64,000 nucleotides of DNA from assembly GCF_029227915.1 (NCBI RefSeq), contig NC_079876.1, forward strand, positions 23,186,001 to 23,250,000, read 5' to 3'. Below, one piece after another: positions 1-11,192 of this stretch. The DNA comes from Hydractinia symbiolongicarpus. Lineage: Eukaryota > Cnidaria > Hydrozoa > Anthoathecata > Hydractiniidae. How positions within the stretch are numbered: position 1 is the first letter of the stretch; every line of letters starts with the position of its first letter. The notes under the pieces were generated by a model. It was not told the origin of the DNA, searched no databases, and saw only the letters and a program-made list of their open reading frames with translations. Position numbers and translations under genes: made by a program.

Positions 1-675
1 GGACAATCACAGTACAAGTTCCAGCAATGTTTACGGCTAAGAATTTTAACCAAGATATTGAAAGTTGGAAGTCAAGTTATTAATAAACTTTGTGACTACT
101 TGGGGAGCAAACAATATATATAAATTAAATTAAAGTTGAATGGCTGCTAACGAAGACAAGGGTAACAATGGATCATAAAAATCATTGCTTAAAATAATAT
201 TTTGTTACTGTCAAAGATTCTTTTTTACTATTTTATTTTGCTCTAAATTACGACCATTAGCAGCACTTCAAATAACATTTTCAAACCTGACAATTGTAAG
301 ATTATTTCAAAATCCATGTGATTATATTTTTCGAAGAAAAAAATATCATTCACCCCCTGGTCCCGGAAATTGTAATCATTTTTGTTCTAAATGTAAAGAA
401 ATTAACTTACAAAAGTGTATTTAAAGCCACCCTGCACATCCTAGCTAATAACTCACTCCTGACCCAGATAAAGAATTCTGCAGAATAAGATATCATTACC
501 CCAGCCCCTTTGTAGTTAATAACTGTGGGTTACAGCTGATACCTATAGCCATGTGATCCTTTACTGGTTATTTTTTTTAATTTCGAAACTAAAATAATTT
601 ACATATTAGGAAAACAATTCAGAGTACCAAATTCAGAAATCAAGATCGCTCAGCTAGCTAATTTTTTGGGGGAAC
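1..675. other. AT-rich stretch, no gene seen
   Basis: No exon, RNA gene or repeat could be supported here. If the GLDC reading below is right, this is part of an intron of that gene, because the next GLDC exon was not found anywhere left of 4202. Confidence 0.4.
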
Positions 676-772
676 TGAGGGAACAGTTTATTGTCATTAT
701 GTTCATTATATCTTTTAGGTTTAGATACACGGCTTTATGCCATAATTAAGAATAAAGATCTGTTTACATTCA
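676..772 (+). repeat. 5' LTR of Copia relic, internally deleted
   Basis: It starts TGAGGGAACAGTT, like the 3' LTR start at 2652, and its last about 80 bases match the end of the 3' LTR, including the AATAAA-containing block and TCTGTTTACATT. About 170-190 bases present in the 3' LTR are missing in between. It ends in CA directly before a primer-binding site. Confidence 0.6.
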
Positions 773-784
773 GGTAGCAGGTTG
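773..784 (+). other. Primer-binding site (initiator tRNA-Met type)
   Basis: GGTAGCAG directly follows the LTR end. It matches the complement of the 3' end of metazoan initiator tRNA-Met, a usual primer for Copia elements. The match is short (8 bases). Confidence 0.45.
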
Positions 785-795
785 TAGTTAATAAG

Positions 796-2640
796 ATGGC
801 AACTGGAGCAATCACGATGGCACAAAAGTGTGGATTGCCCCAATTTTCTAAAGATGGGGATAAGCATAGAACAAGTAATGTTCTATGCTTATGAAAAATT
901 TGAGACCTTTCACCATTCAAGACAATATCGGATGGTGATTATGTAAATGAATTTGAACAGCTTAATAACAGTAAAGACAGTAATGATATCGATGTTGAGC
1001 AAGAAGTATTATATGGTCAAAAGTTTGACAGACGACGTTTTAACAGCACTCGTGGACATGGCAGAGGTGGTAAATATTTCAATGCTAAAAGAAGCCGGTA
1101 AAATCCTAATGGTCCTAATGGACATCCATTGCAATGTCACTATTGCAAATCTATAATGCATTTCATGAATGACTGTCCTGATAAGAATAAAGGAAGAAAA
1201 GGACAGAATGAAGTACATGTGCAGTTTCTTGCAAAGGGTGTGGAACAATGCTTTATGGAGCAAGTGGTGTCTGAGTCTTTGAACTGTGCTTTACGAGACT
1301 CAGGATGTTTATCGACAGTTTGTGGTAAAAATTGGCTTGACTGTTACATAGACACTTTGCCAGAAGGGACAGCTTTAGCTGAAAGTAAGAGTAACAAGTC
1401 CTTTAAATTTGGGCCAGGTGGAAGCTTCCCCTGAGTTAAACAAGTTAATATCACTGTTAATATGGCTGGAATGCAAGCCCATATTCTTACTGATGTTGTC
1501 GATTGTGAATTACTGTTATTGTTATCAAAACAGAGTCTGAAAGCAGCTAACAGTCAACTTGATTTTGTTAATGATAATGTCACTGTTTGGAAGGGACATT
1601 CCTTTACAACACGTGTCAAATGGCCATTACTGTGTGACGCTTCACGCGCTTGGTATGAGACATAATCTAACGACTTCGATTAAGTTGGAGCTAAAAGAAG
1701 CATTTATGAGAATGCACTATTTTTCTGGAGAAAAGAAACTTCACTCGAAAGTGTAATTTACTGTCATGTTGACGATGCTTCTTCATTGGAAGTGATTTGT
1801 TTCATGACACTGTCATTGCATATTTACGTATGACATTCTCACTTATTATAGAGAACTCAAAGTCGTTTAACTTTTTGGGATTAGAAATTGAACAAGAGTG
1901 TGGTGCAGTAATTATTCATCAGCATAATTACATTAGTAACATTCCATCAATTAATTTGACCAATAGTATGTCTACAATTTCACTTACAAAATATAAAGCA
2001 TGTCACTTAAAAGCCTTAGTTGGTCAAATTCAATGGGCAGCACAAAAAAACTACACCTGATAATGCTTACGTTCCTTGTGATTTAAGCACTCGCATAAAA
2101 CATGGAACAGTTGCTGATACTCGTGAAGCTAACAAGCAGCTCAAGCGTCTGCAGCAAACGGAAGTAAAGATTGTTATTTCAAACACTGGAAATGTTAAAG
2201 TATCATCGCTAGATGTTAAAGTATCATCGCTACTTTTCAGTGATGCATCACATAGGAATTTAATTAACGGCGGGTCACAAGGTGGATTTGTTCTGCATGG
2301 TAAAAGGAAAATTGCGTCACTTACTTGGAGATCTCACAAGGTAAAACGTGTAGTTAAAAGCGCCATGGGTGCGGAAACCATGGCTCTCTTAGGTGTGGAA
2401 CATGCTACTATGTTGATCAGAGCCCTAATTAAAGAGATTTTTTCAGTTGATATACCAATTATCTGGGTATAAGACAATAAATCGGTTGTGGAAGCAGTCA
2501 AAAATACCAACGTCATAGAAGATAAACGACTGCATATTGATATTTGTGCACTTCGTGAGATGGTCGAAAAAAAAAAATCAAATGATTAGATTGCTGACTG
2601 CCTTATGAAAGGCACTGCTTCAGCTGAAAAACTGCTTTGT
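796..2640 (+). pseudogene. Copia-type gag-pol relic
   Basis: Gag-pol polyprotein relic of a Ty1/Copia retrotransposon. From the ATG at 796 a short gag start is followed by large deletions. An RG-rich stretch (about 1048-1070) leads into a CCHC knuckle, CHYCKSIMHFMNDC (about 1134-1175), and an aspartic-protease start with DSG (about 1297). The protease continues past a TGA at 1432 to an LLLLLSKQSL block. Integrase and most of the reverse transcriptase are missing. An RT catalytic HVDD (about 1767) and a FLGLEIEQ block (about 1876) remain. The Copia RNase H is recognisable at 2236-2470 (FSDASH, SAMGAETMAL). A 21-base in-frame duplication (VKVSSL twice) lies at about 2196-2237. Several stops and frame changes make it non-functional. 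It probably sits in a GLDC intron. Confidence 0.85.
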
Positions 2641-2651
2641 TTATACTATCC

Positions 2652-2922
2652 TGTAGGGAACAGTTGAAATACCGTTGAGTTTTGGTCAATTAGAACAAAG
2701 ATAACAGTATGCGAAATGACACTTCCAAATGTTTGACGACATTGTCTTTAAGAACATTCTTACATTGTGTTCCTGCTTCTTGCAGTTTCTTTTGTTAAAA
2801 ATACTTTATGAATTTGTTTTATTGACAGAGAATGTAGTTGCAAGATTGTCATTATGATTATTATATCTTTTAGGTTTAACAGCTTTATCCCATAATGGAG
2901 AATAAAGATCTGTTTACATTAA
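2652..2922 (+). repeat. 3' LTR of Copia relic
   Basis: It begins TGTAGGGAACAGTT and ends TTTACATTAA; the 5' copy ends TTCA. It shares about 80 terminal bases and the first 13 bases with the 5' LTR at 676-772. An AATAAA lies near the end. No clear target duplication was seen. Confidence 0.6.
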
Positions 2923-4201
2923 TGGCTCAGCTATTATCTTATTTCTCAGAATTGGATGCATCTATGGGTGTGTGAGAGCATCACTGGCCCCTAATTGATA
3001 GGCCTGGTTTTTCCATACACAAACAATTGTAAAACTGCTGGCTGCAATGCTGAAGACTATCTTGAAAAAATATTATTAAAATACACATTTTGGCCACAGA
3101 GAGAAATTATTTTCTGTGAAATTGTCACCCGCAAAATTAATTTAGTGATAGTGCAAGAATTTCTTCCTTTTAAATAAAATTATTTTCCCAGACAGTTTAA
3201 ACAGTTGTAAAACAAGGTAACAATGACAATTAAAACTTGGTAAATGTAAAAGCAGTTTAAAACAAAAAAAAATATAGATAACCTCAAAGTTACTTTTAAG
3301 TTTATTAAATGATAAATCATTTAATAAACTTAAAAGGGCGGAAAGAGATTAATAAGATTAGGATAAAAAATGATTTAGTTAATTTTACTTAAAATGTCTC
3401 CATGATGGTTTTTTTTTTGAAAATCCAATAATGTCACTTTCTACCATTTATTGGTAACTAAGTTACCAAGAAAAGATGTGAGAAACAGAGCTAAGAATGC
3501 AAAAGAACCAACCTATTTTTACTTAATTTTTGCCTGTTCTAGATCCATTGCTTAGCAAACAGACTTCTTGGCATACAAGACTAAAATATAAATTAAAAAA
3601 AATGCCAATATTATAATTTTTTTAAAAAACTCAAAAAATGTCAATTTGTAGTATTTATTGGTAACTAAGTTTTTGCAAAAAATCAGAAAACACTAATGAG
3701 CAAACCCTAATCCCTAAAAAAAGCGTGTTTGACCATGTTAAGTTAAAAAATTAATAATTCAACTTCTGCTGAAGTTACACCATGTTCATATATGTTCTTT
3801 TTGTCTACTTAAAGATTGCTCTCACCTACCATAGTAAAGTAATAAAAAGCTTATTTTGTATATCCAAAACTGATTATTGGTTCATCGCTAGAACGCATCC
3901 TACATTTTTAGTGCTTTCAAGTTAATCTATAATCATTATAATAAAAAAACTAATTTTTTTTAAAAACAAAAACTGTGTGATCAATTTTTCAATGTTATTC
4001 TTGTTCTCTATAAATTTGGAAAATTGGCCAATACCCTTTCTATGTTAAAACAGAACTACAGAAAGGTACTAAAAAATCTAGATATTTTAAGAAGGTACAA
4101 AATGTTGTTTAAATAAATTAAAAAATGCCTGAAATGAAATGAACCCTGGAAGAAAATGTGTTAAACTGACTTGCAATCAAACTCACATCACAAAGACTTA
4201 C
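2923..4201. other. AT-rich stretch, no gene seen
   Basis: Apart from the hairpin at 3293-3336, no coding or repeat signal was recognised. It is probably GLDC intron sequence. Confidence 0.4.
3293..3336. repeat. Perfect hairpin, 21-bp arms, 2-base loop
   Basis: The arms at 3293-3313 and 3316-3336 are exact reverse complements. It is one of a set of perfect short palindromes in the window. Confidence 0.9.
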
Positions 4202-4280
4202 TTTTAGGTGGGTCTAGTTTGAGATCTTCTTTGACACGAATAATACCTGGGATTGTTTTGTCAATCAGCTCATCGACGCT
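4202..4280 (-). CDS. GLDC: Glycine decarboxylase (P-protein), exon 2
   Basis: A 79-base exon of the mitochondrial glycine cleavage system P-protein, the pyridoxal-phosphate enzyme that decarboxylates glycine. On the minus strand it reads SVDELIDKTIPGIIRV and then KEDLKLDPPK. This fits the segment just after the first RHIGP block of GLDC, which in animals has an (S/I)DELI.KT.P..IR pattern. The acceptor is TTCTTCATAG directly before AGC. The donor is GTAAGT directly after the exon. It enters in phase 0, which matches the phase-0 donors of both candidate first exons (8673 and 13608), and leaves in phase 1. Too short to stand out as an ORF; found by reading the minus strand. The following exons lie left of the window. 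Confidence 0.85.
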
Positions 4281-5974
4281 CTATGAAGAAAAACTAGACA
4301 CCATTAACAGTCATGGATTTAAACAGAACTACACTTTTAAGAACTCTTTAAAGCTCTGATAAAAATATTTTACCTTTTTATCACTACCACTGTCTTACTT
4401 ATTATATCCAATTTTCAGGAATAAAATAGACAGGGTCAACTTACATAGATATTTTTAATGTTCCACTTGATTTTTAAAAAATAATTATACTCTTGAACAG
4501 CTATGACGTGTTAATGCAATCCTGGGAAAAACCATGACAGTAAATTTTAAACCTGATTTCTTCCTTATTCTCAGGCCTTTTTGAGGCATTATAATAAATT
4601 ATAATTACATATGTATAATATATAATCATAAACCACCTGTTATTTTTCTAATAATGCAAAGTGGTTACATAATCATAAACGTCTCTATCACTACCTTTTT
4701 TTACATGCACCTAATTGATGAGACATTGATGTGGCTACTGTCAAATATGCAGTTACATAGAAAAATAAGTCAAGAACAAAAGAAAGAAAGGACTTAGATA
4801 AACTGAATAAATTGCAACTTATACATCAGACTAATTCTATTTGAACTTATCTCCAAGTTGCATCTAGAAAAAAAGGCCTACCTCAAGGGATAAAATTTTC
4901 ACAGAACTTAATTTTATGTGTACATTATAGTTATCACATTCACAGGAACTTTTGCTAGTGTCAGAACTTTCATTGCTATTGTTACTTATTGTTAAATACA
5001 TGAAATATTTTTGCATGTTTATGTCTCATTCAGGAACATTAAACAGCTCATGCAATACTTTGTGTAATCTATATTGTCTATATTAATATCTACATTGTCT
5101 CTGCGTGATTCTATAGTTGTATTACCCACAAATTACAGACTAGTTTAATTACATTAAGGAAACAATTAAAGAAAATAATGTGTAAAAAATAACATAACTA
5201 AAATTTTACTGTTTACATACACGCGAAAACTTTATAAACGCATTTTTATTACGGCTCATCCAAGTGTGTATTCTCTAATGAGAATCGTTCACCCAGGTCG
5301 TACCTCAGTTCATGACAGACAAGTACAATATGTGATATTGCATTGCAAAGTAGCTTTACTTCAATTGAATAACCTTAACTAGTCGATTAATTTGTGAGAA
5401 AATCCACTTATGCGGAAGAACAATGGAAAAGATGCCAATTTTGACGAATTCAGCACCGAACTGTTGATTTACAAACAAACTTTGGAATGCTGATTAAGAA
5501 AATGTATAGGATCATATGCGTTTGATGAAAGAAGATGTGAGGTTTAAGGGTTTTCAATGACTGAACCACCGAGAATGTAAAATGGCTAGTCAAGTCTATT
5601 TTTTCAGTGGTAAAAAAAAATCAAAGTAGTAAAGTGGGATTCTTTGTAACTACTTATAGGACAAATTTATTAAACATTACCAATTTCCATGTAAAAAAAA
5701 ACATGCACATATTTTGCATATATAATGAAAATACTTTAAAATATCTAGTTACAAGGGTTAATTTGCCAAACTTTTAAAACATTAAATTTGCAAACATTTT
5801 TGTTAGCATTATCCAAAGTTTTCTTTGTGAAATGTAATATTTTATGCTTTGAGTGCCCCCTAATTGTATGCCTTTTTTAAGTTTGTTAAGATCGTGTTCT
5901 TATGCAGGATCTGTAATAAACAAAAGTAACAATACTTTAAAAAAATTGAAAAAAGTAAAAAAAGTATTTTACAA
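4281..5974. other. Probable GLDC intron 1 sequence
   Basis: AT-rich, with no exon, repeat family or RNA gene recognised. Confidence 0.4.
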
Positions 5975-6285
5975 GGATAACCCACAAATATTGAGGGATA
6001 TACCCTGCCTTTCATTTCCAGAAGGAACCATGTCTTAAGTGAGGAGTACTAGAGTGCTTAATAGTCATTTTAGCTATGCAGATCCAATCAGAGTTTTGCT
6101 TGCTTTTCAATTAGGGTTCTTGCTCTGCCAGACAACTGCAACATCCAACGATCCACACAATGAGGAAACTCTCATATTTCTCTCACATGGCTGGAGTTTA
6201 CGCGAGAGTTACAGGAGTGGATTAAGGCCAGTTATGCGGTTACCACTAACCAGCTATTTTCTATCAAGTATACTTCTTTATTGAG
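5975..6285 (-). repeat. tRNA-derived SINE-like repeat, copy 1
   Basis: This stretch aligns in pieces to 48640-49502. Shared blocks include GAGGGATATACCCTG near the tail, GCAGA(T/C)CCAAT in the middle and CAACATCCAAC and CTCACATGGCT near the head. Read on the minus strand, the head contains GGTTAGTGGTAACC, which resembles a tRNA A box. It lacks the two insertions seen in copy 2, so it serves as the empty-site reference. Confidence 0.6.
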
Positions 6286-6755
6286 CTTTGCTTTTTTACG
6301 TTCTTCTCACAAATAAAAATTGAACAAGATCATCGTCTACGCACTTAGTTTGTCGTGCGATTCAATTCTCTTGAGCAGAAGTTTGAGAAACAACTTGCAT
6401 GCGCCGGTCAGCGGCGCACGAATTTAGGGTAAAAAGGGGTCGTTCCACATCCACTAGTTCTTTGAAAACGAGTTTCGTCATAGGACGAGGGGCTAGTTTC
6501 ATTTTGGGGCAAAAATATATCGAGCGAAAGACTTTGTTGGACCCTTTTTTGCGTGAAATCCACCACTTTATCGATTCATCACCGGCTACCATTCACCAAA
6601 CCGTCTGCTGCAAAACTTCATGTAAATTTGTTGTATCGACTGCTGGATTGAAGCAGCTGATTATTGAGCTAGTTACGTGCAAATTGTCGTGCTCAGCCTC
6701 AGTGCAGCTCATTTAGATCACTCCAGCGTTTTGAAGATACCCACAAAAAAGTACT
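6286..6755. other. Unassigned stretch next to hAT relic
   Basis: An open frame of about 105 codons (6399-6716, plus strand) is present but shows no recognisable domain and codon use is not convincing. It may be decayed hAT sequence. Confidence 0.3.
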
Positions 6756-7646
6756 GATATTTTCCTAATTTAGGAGAAGACCAAGCAATTGTAGAAGCAT
6801 AAGAATCAATTTCAACTGTCATTGAAACAATCAATTCTGTACGTACAAATGTTGACTTATCACGAAAAATGGTATCAAAGTGCCGTCCAGTTAGCAGCTC
6901 AAATAAATGTATTTCCATCAAAGCCTCGCATTAGCTCTATTCAATTCAACAGGGATAATACACCAGCAGACCTAGTTAGCGATTACTTCCGTAGGAGTAT
7001 AACTGTGACGATTTAGTTGCACGATTTGAAACCGAAAATAAATCTCGAGTGGATGCTTTCTGCTGTATACTTACCCGTCATGGAAACATATCCAACATGG
7101 ATAATTAAGCTGAGAACTTTTATGGATAATGATCTTGATGATATCCACAGCATAGATACAGCTCATGCAGAAATCGATCGTTGGGGACATTTATGGTTGG
7201 AGCAACATGATCAATTATCATCTACTGTGACAGACACAATGCGTCGTACCATGAAGGGAGTATCCAAACATTTTTGAAGTATTGAAGGTCAGATAATTTT
7301 CATTGTAAGTATTGTTGGTAATTCCTGTTGCAGATCTTCATTCTTTCTGACAGTATTATTTATTCTTTGTTCCTTAGATTCTTGCTGTCACTCCTGTCAC
7401 TACATGTACTTGCGAAAGGTGATATCAGCGCTGCGACGACTTAAAACGTATTTCAGATCTACCATGAGACAGGTAGGAAAATACTAAAAGCTTTCAATCT
7501 CAACTTTGTTTTTTCCATTTCTTAAGCTACTTTATTTTATCCAGATGAAATTATCAACAGGTTAGCTATTCGATATCCAAAGAGATTGTTGCTGCTAAAT
7601 GTACTGGACGATGATGGAACGGAGAATAAAATTTTAAAATAGTTAA
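6756..7646 (+). pseudogene. hAT transposase relic (P52rIPK/THAP9-like branch)
   Basis: C-terminal half of a hAT-type transposase in three broken frames. Visible blocks are NTPADLVSDYFRRSITV (about 6955-7008), DLKPKINLEWMLSAVYL just after a stop, and YPTWIIKLRTFMDNDL (about 7089-7135). The dimerisation region follows: a TPVTTCTCER block (about 7393-7421) with a frameshift, an ISALRRLKTYFRSTM block, then RLAIRYPKRLLLL and a stop at about 7643. The family normally needs this C-terminal domain for dimerisation. Stops at 7014 and 7275 and frame changes make it inactive. The catalytic N-terminal half was not found and no terminal repeats were identified. Confidence 0.75.
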
Positions 7647-8035
7647 TTTTGGTTTTGTTTTGTAAGTGATATTTGAAGTATTATATGGAATTTTCAACTT
7701 ATAGCTATGTATCTTTGACAAAAAAACCTTAAACGTGCACTCACAATAAGTTTTTTCATTATTCTTTATCTTTGCATCTGTAGTGATTTGAGGGCTTCTT
7801 ATGCCCATATTTCGCAAAATTTCTTCACAAAAATAAACCCCGGACCCCATCAGGGGGGCTTACAGCGCCCCCTAAAACCTCCAGCTGTCCTGGTTTACTA
7901 TTAAAGCTCCTGTGGAGTTTTATTTTTAACCAGGCTATAAAATCTCTAGATTCGCCCCTGAGTTAACGTGAGGCTATGATAACATTCAATCGCCCATATT
8001 GAATCTTTGACAAGGGAAGTCGAACCCCAGTCATC
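7647..8035. other. No gene seen
   Basis: Spacer between the hAT relic and the LINE fragment. A minus-strand frame at 7566-7850 has no recognisable domain. Confidence 0.35.
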
Positions 8036-8057
8036 CTCATCATCATCATCATCATCC
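8036..8057 (+). repeat. (ATC)n microsatellite, LINE tail
   Basis: CATC repeats lie directly past the 3' end of the minus-strand LINE fragment. On the LINE strand they read (GAT)n, which fits a 3' microsatellite tail. Confidence 0.75.
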
Positions 8058-8059
8058 TT

Positions 8060-8540
8060 CTTGGCTTAACATCCGTTTTCCATGCTAGCATGGGTTGGAC
8101 AGGGTATATTAATGACCCTCTTCCAATCTGATCTAGACTGTGTTAGATCTAAACTCAACTTCCTCTGTATCAAGTCCGTCCTTATAACCTCCTGCCAAGT
8201 CTTTCTCGGTCTGCCTCTGGGTTTTGCCCCAGGAACTATCAAGTCTCTACACTTTCTTACCCAATTACCCCCCCTCCATTTTTCCAAGTGCCCCAGCCAA
8301 TTCAATCTTCTTATCTGGATAACATCTTTAATTCTGCGGATACTTAGCCTGCTTCTTAGCTCATCTGAACTCTTTCTGTCTCTCAGACGTTACACATCCA
8401 CCTAACCATTACACTCAGACTGGCGTTACACATCCACCTAATCTAACTATTCTCATATCATTCCTTTCTAAACGGTCAAGATCTTCCAGTCTCCAGCATA
8501 AAGTTGGAGAGTTATATTCACTACGCTGCGGTGCCACAAA
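8060..8540 (-). pseudogene. Non-LTR retrotransposon 3' end (ORF2 C-terminus)
   Basis: Minus-strand fragment of the C-terminal region of an endonuclease/reverse-transcriptase ORF2. It shows LRDRKSSDELRSRL, then LNWLGHLEKW, then the basic KPRGRPRKTWQEVI block, and ends THASMENGC. This block order is common at the end of RTE/CR1-like ORF2 proteins in invertebrates. A small tandem duplication with TAGGTGGATGTGTAACG twice (about 8380-8440) breaks the frame. The 5' part of the element is absent, as expected for 5'-truncated LINE copies. It lies in the GLDC intron. Confidence 0.8.
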
Positions 8541-8581
8541 GTTTCATAAATATGGACAGTGTATATTATTATATATACTTT

Positions 8582-8647
8582 AGCAGTTAGCTGTTAGCAG
8601 TTAGCAGCAGCAGTTAGCTGTTAGCAGCAGTTAGCAGTTAGCTAGCT
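8582..8647. repeat. Tandem heptamer tract (TTAGCAG/TTAGCTG)n
   Basis: Degenerate repeats of TTAGCAG and TTAGCTG run for about 65 bases. They end about 24 bases from the donor site of the GLDC first exon at 8673, on its intron side. Confidence 0.85.
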
Positions 8648-8672
8648 AAGGCAAAAAATAAAATAAGCAAAC

Positions 8673-8927
8673 CTTTAATTCTAAAAACTTTATCATTTCA
8701 TTTGTTTCTTCTTTTCTTGGGCCAATATGACGCATAGCAAAAGCATCCTGAGGTGGCAAAATTTCCTTTATGCTAAAGCTCGAAGAAAACTTTTTGTCTG
8801 TAAATAACGGGAGATGACATTTAAACGCAACTGGTTTAATAACTCTTTGAAACACTGGACAACGCAAAAACACTCCAGGATTATGTCGAGCAAATGCCAG
8901 GACATTTCTCGTTGACATGTTGGACAA
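8673..8927 (-). CDS. GLDC: Glycine decarboxylase, candidate first exon (proximal)
   Basis: Candidate first coding exon of GLDC. The open frame begins at 8927; a second ATG is at 8918. The N-terminal about 55 residues are rich in Arg, Ser, Phe and hydroxylated residues with no acidic cluster, which fits a mitochondrial transit peptide. The mature start shows FAMRHIGPRKEETNEMIKFL, the conserved N-terminal RHIGP block of the P-protein. The frame is cut after ELK by a donor (AAAG then GTTTGC at 8672), giving a phase-0 end that fits exon 2 at 4280. The distance from RHIGP to the splice site is 15 residues, the same as in the distal first exon at 13608. It could be an alternative promoter/first exon, or what remains of a tandem gene duplicate. 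Confidence 0.75.
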
Positions 8928-9260
8928 TTCCTAAATAATACTTCGCGTGACAAGTCAAGGGTCTTTTTCAACCCAATTTGTTTTTTCGGCCATGCTTCAC
9001 CCTCGTGTTTCCTAATTTGGTGTTTACAAATTCAAATTTGGTGCGTATGGTGATTCTAGCGATTAATAAACATCCCGAATCGGATTTAATCGGACCATCA
9101 TTGTAAGGAAGAACTTCAACCTCCCCCCACCCCTTCCCCCTAAAGGTCTTACTACGACGAATACAAACCTTTACTAAAAATGCCCTTCTAGAGGTTTTTT
9201 GTTTTGGTTTTGTGCAGAGTGAAAATAGCGCCTTTCAGGTAAAGATTACTACAGACTGTA
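8928..9260. other. Upstream region of proximal GLDC first exon
   Basis: Presumed 5' UTR or promoter of the 8.9-kb first exon. No clear TATA box or initiator could be assigned. Confidence 0.3.
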
Positions 9261-11192
9261 ACAAGCGCAGGACAAACGAACGCAACATTTGGATGCAATA
9301 TCACCCAACAAATGTTGGACGATGTTGCGATCAAATGTTGCATATCGCTTGAACAGAAAAAACATGCAACATTTTTATTAAAATCTTATTAAGATTAAAT
9401 TTTTTTAAGATCTCGTGTAATCCATTGTTAATCCACCACTTTCCATCTGCAAATCGTACAAAATATCACTGATTTTCTCTTCGGCTATGGTACGTTTTCT
9501 CTTATCAAAAGTATTCAGCTTTTCCCCAATGTACATTGCAAAATGATCTGTTTTTTCCAAGTCATCCATTCCAGATTTTGGAGCAGGCTGGGGACTTGTA
9601 TACATGTGGAAAAAAGTTCATCTCTTTTTCGTGAGCTTAATTCACCTCTCCTTTCAGATGCCTTTGTGCGTGTTTTTTGAAGGAAACTGTTTCATCTTCA
9701 GAACCATCATTGTTTGTAGGAGAAAATGTTTCTGCTGAACTTTTCGTGTCTTTGCTATCATGGTTTTTCATAATACCTTGCATGAATTGTAGTTGTTCGA
9801 AAAACTTCCAAGCCGACACATACAACTCGTCATAACAGAAGCACCGATTTGCTCTGCTATTTCTTTTATAGCAACATCTCTCTTGTCTCGATTTTTTTAT
9901 AATCTTTAATAAACACATTCCATAAACACAGTCTTTCTTCGTATAATTCCATCAATATCTCTGTCTTTTCATCTGTCCAAACTTTATTATTCTCTTTTTT
10001 ACTTTTTTTTAAAATCGGACGTTTCTGCTGCCATGTCTTTTTTTTTAAAAAACTAAAACAAAAAGTGCTCTCATATTTTCATCCCTTGATGTATGATTTC
10101 TCAGAAGTGGTGTGAAAATTTAATCAATAGCAGGATTAATTTAAACAAGACGTATGATATACGTAAACAACCTCGCCAATAAATTTTACAAAAAGCTGTC
10201 TGTTAGATTGTGATTTCTGTTACGAAGTTAGACACAACATATTTTGCTATTCAGATAGGCAAAATATTTGTTACACACTGTGCAGTTATTTTTAAAATTG
10301 ATTTCTGAGATCTTCTTGAACGGAAAATTCCTCAAAATTTCAACTTTTGTTGGGTCAGTCTGGGGTAAACTGACTGGCAAGAAGTAGAAAGACCACAAGC
10401 CCCACTTAAAATTTGCGAAATTCAGTATTTCAGTACCCCTATCCCCCCTCGTCATTATTTATATATGGTGGAGCGTCTTCGTTTTTCTCGTACGTATTGT
10501 TGCGGAAATTTTATTTTTCGCTGAATACTTTCCAGGATTTGGGGAGACCTGCCTACATTCACTTTTGAAAACTTTGGTGGAAACACCTTTACTTTACCAG
10601 TTATTGAAATAAAGCTTTTGAACACTTATCTTATCTTTTTAAAAAATAAACAAGATGCAGGCGCTGCAGAAAATCTCGCTATTAAAAATGCTATGAAACA
10701 TCCACAATGTGACCCAATTCTACAATTTCTGCTAACAAAAAATACAGCCTATCATTCATGGTTAAAAGTCGCGCGATTGATCATGTTCAGCATACTTTTT
10801 TGTTACCAGTGCCAAATTTTGTCGAAAATAAAGTAGTTTTAATTTCGGACCATTTTTGACCTAAAATGACATTTAGGTGACAAAAAATCAAAATTTTAAT
10901 GTCACCATCATGTTTGGCATACTCTTTTTTTGTTAACTTTGCTACAAGATGAGATTCGAACACACGACTACTTCCGTGTCGGTGCTCAGAGAGGCAAAAA
11001 TTTCCATTCTTGTAGGACATATTTGCGTTTTAATACAAACTCACGAGCTTGTAACAAAGAAATGTTGGATGAAGTAGCGCAACATCATCCAACATCATGC
11101 AACATGTTGCGTGTGAGTGGGAAAACGATCACAACATTGTTGCAACAACAAATGTTGGATGATATTGTTGCGTTCATTTGCCCCGCGCTTGA
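9261..11192. mobile_element. Harbinger-like DNA transposon derivative with TIRs
   Basis: The ends carry inverted repeats. The left end, 9262-9287, begins CAAGCGCAGGACAAACGAAC. The right end, 11166-11191, read in reverse begins CAAGCGCGGGGCAAATGAAC. They match at about 23 of 26 positions. Both ends are followed by subterminal repeats of CAACATTTGTTGGATG-like motifs. GTA flanks both sides and is a candidate 3-bp target duplication, as in PIF/Harbinger elements. Inside is a MADF-BESS relic, a protein type often carried by Harbinger elements, but no DDE transposase was seen. Confidence 0.6.
9405..10034 (-). pseudogene. MADF-BESS (Myb/SANT-like) protein relic
   Basis: Minus-strand reading starts at ATG 10034 (MAAETSDFKKK, then a stop). 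It continues with a MADF-like DNA-binding block: VWTDEKTEILMELYEERLC, then DYKNRDKRDVAIKEIAEQIG after a frame change, then VSAWKFFEQLQF. The C-terminal block at 9405-9605, DLEKTDHFAMYIGEKL followed by EEKISDILYDLQM, resembles a BESS motif. Several frameshifts and stops break it. MADF-BESS proteins bind DNA and occur both as host regulators and as companions of PIF/Harbinger transposases. Lying inside the TIR-bounded element at 9261-11192 favours the second. Confidence 0.55.

Noticed and set aside
6399-6716. 105-codon plus-strand frame
   Set aside because: No domain, with an equally open frame on the other strand; not enough to call a gene.
10925-11000. tRNA-like B-box (GTTCGAATC on the minus strand)
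   Set aside because: No convincing A box or cloverleaf around it, and it lies inside the Harbinger-like unit. It could be part of a SINE but cannot be supported.
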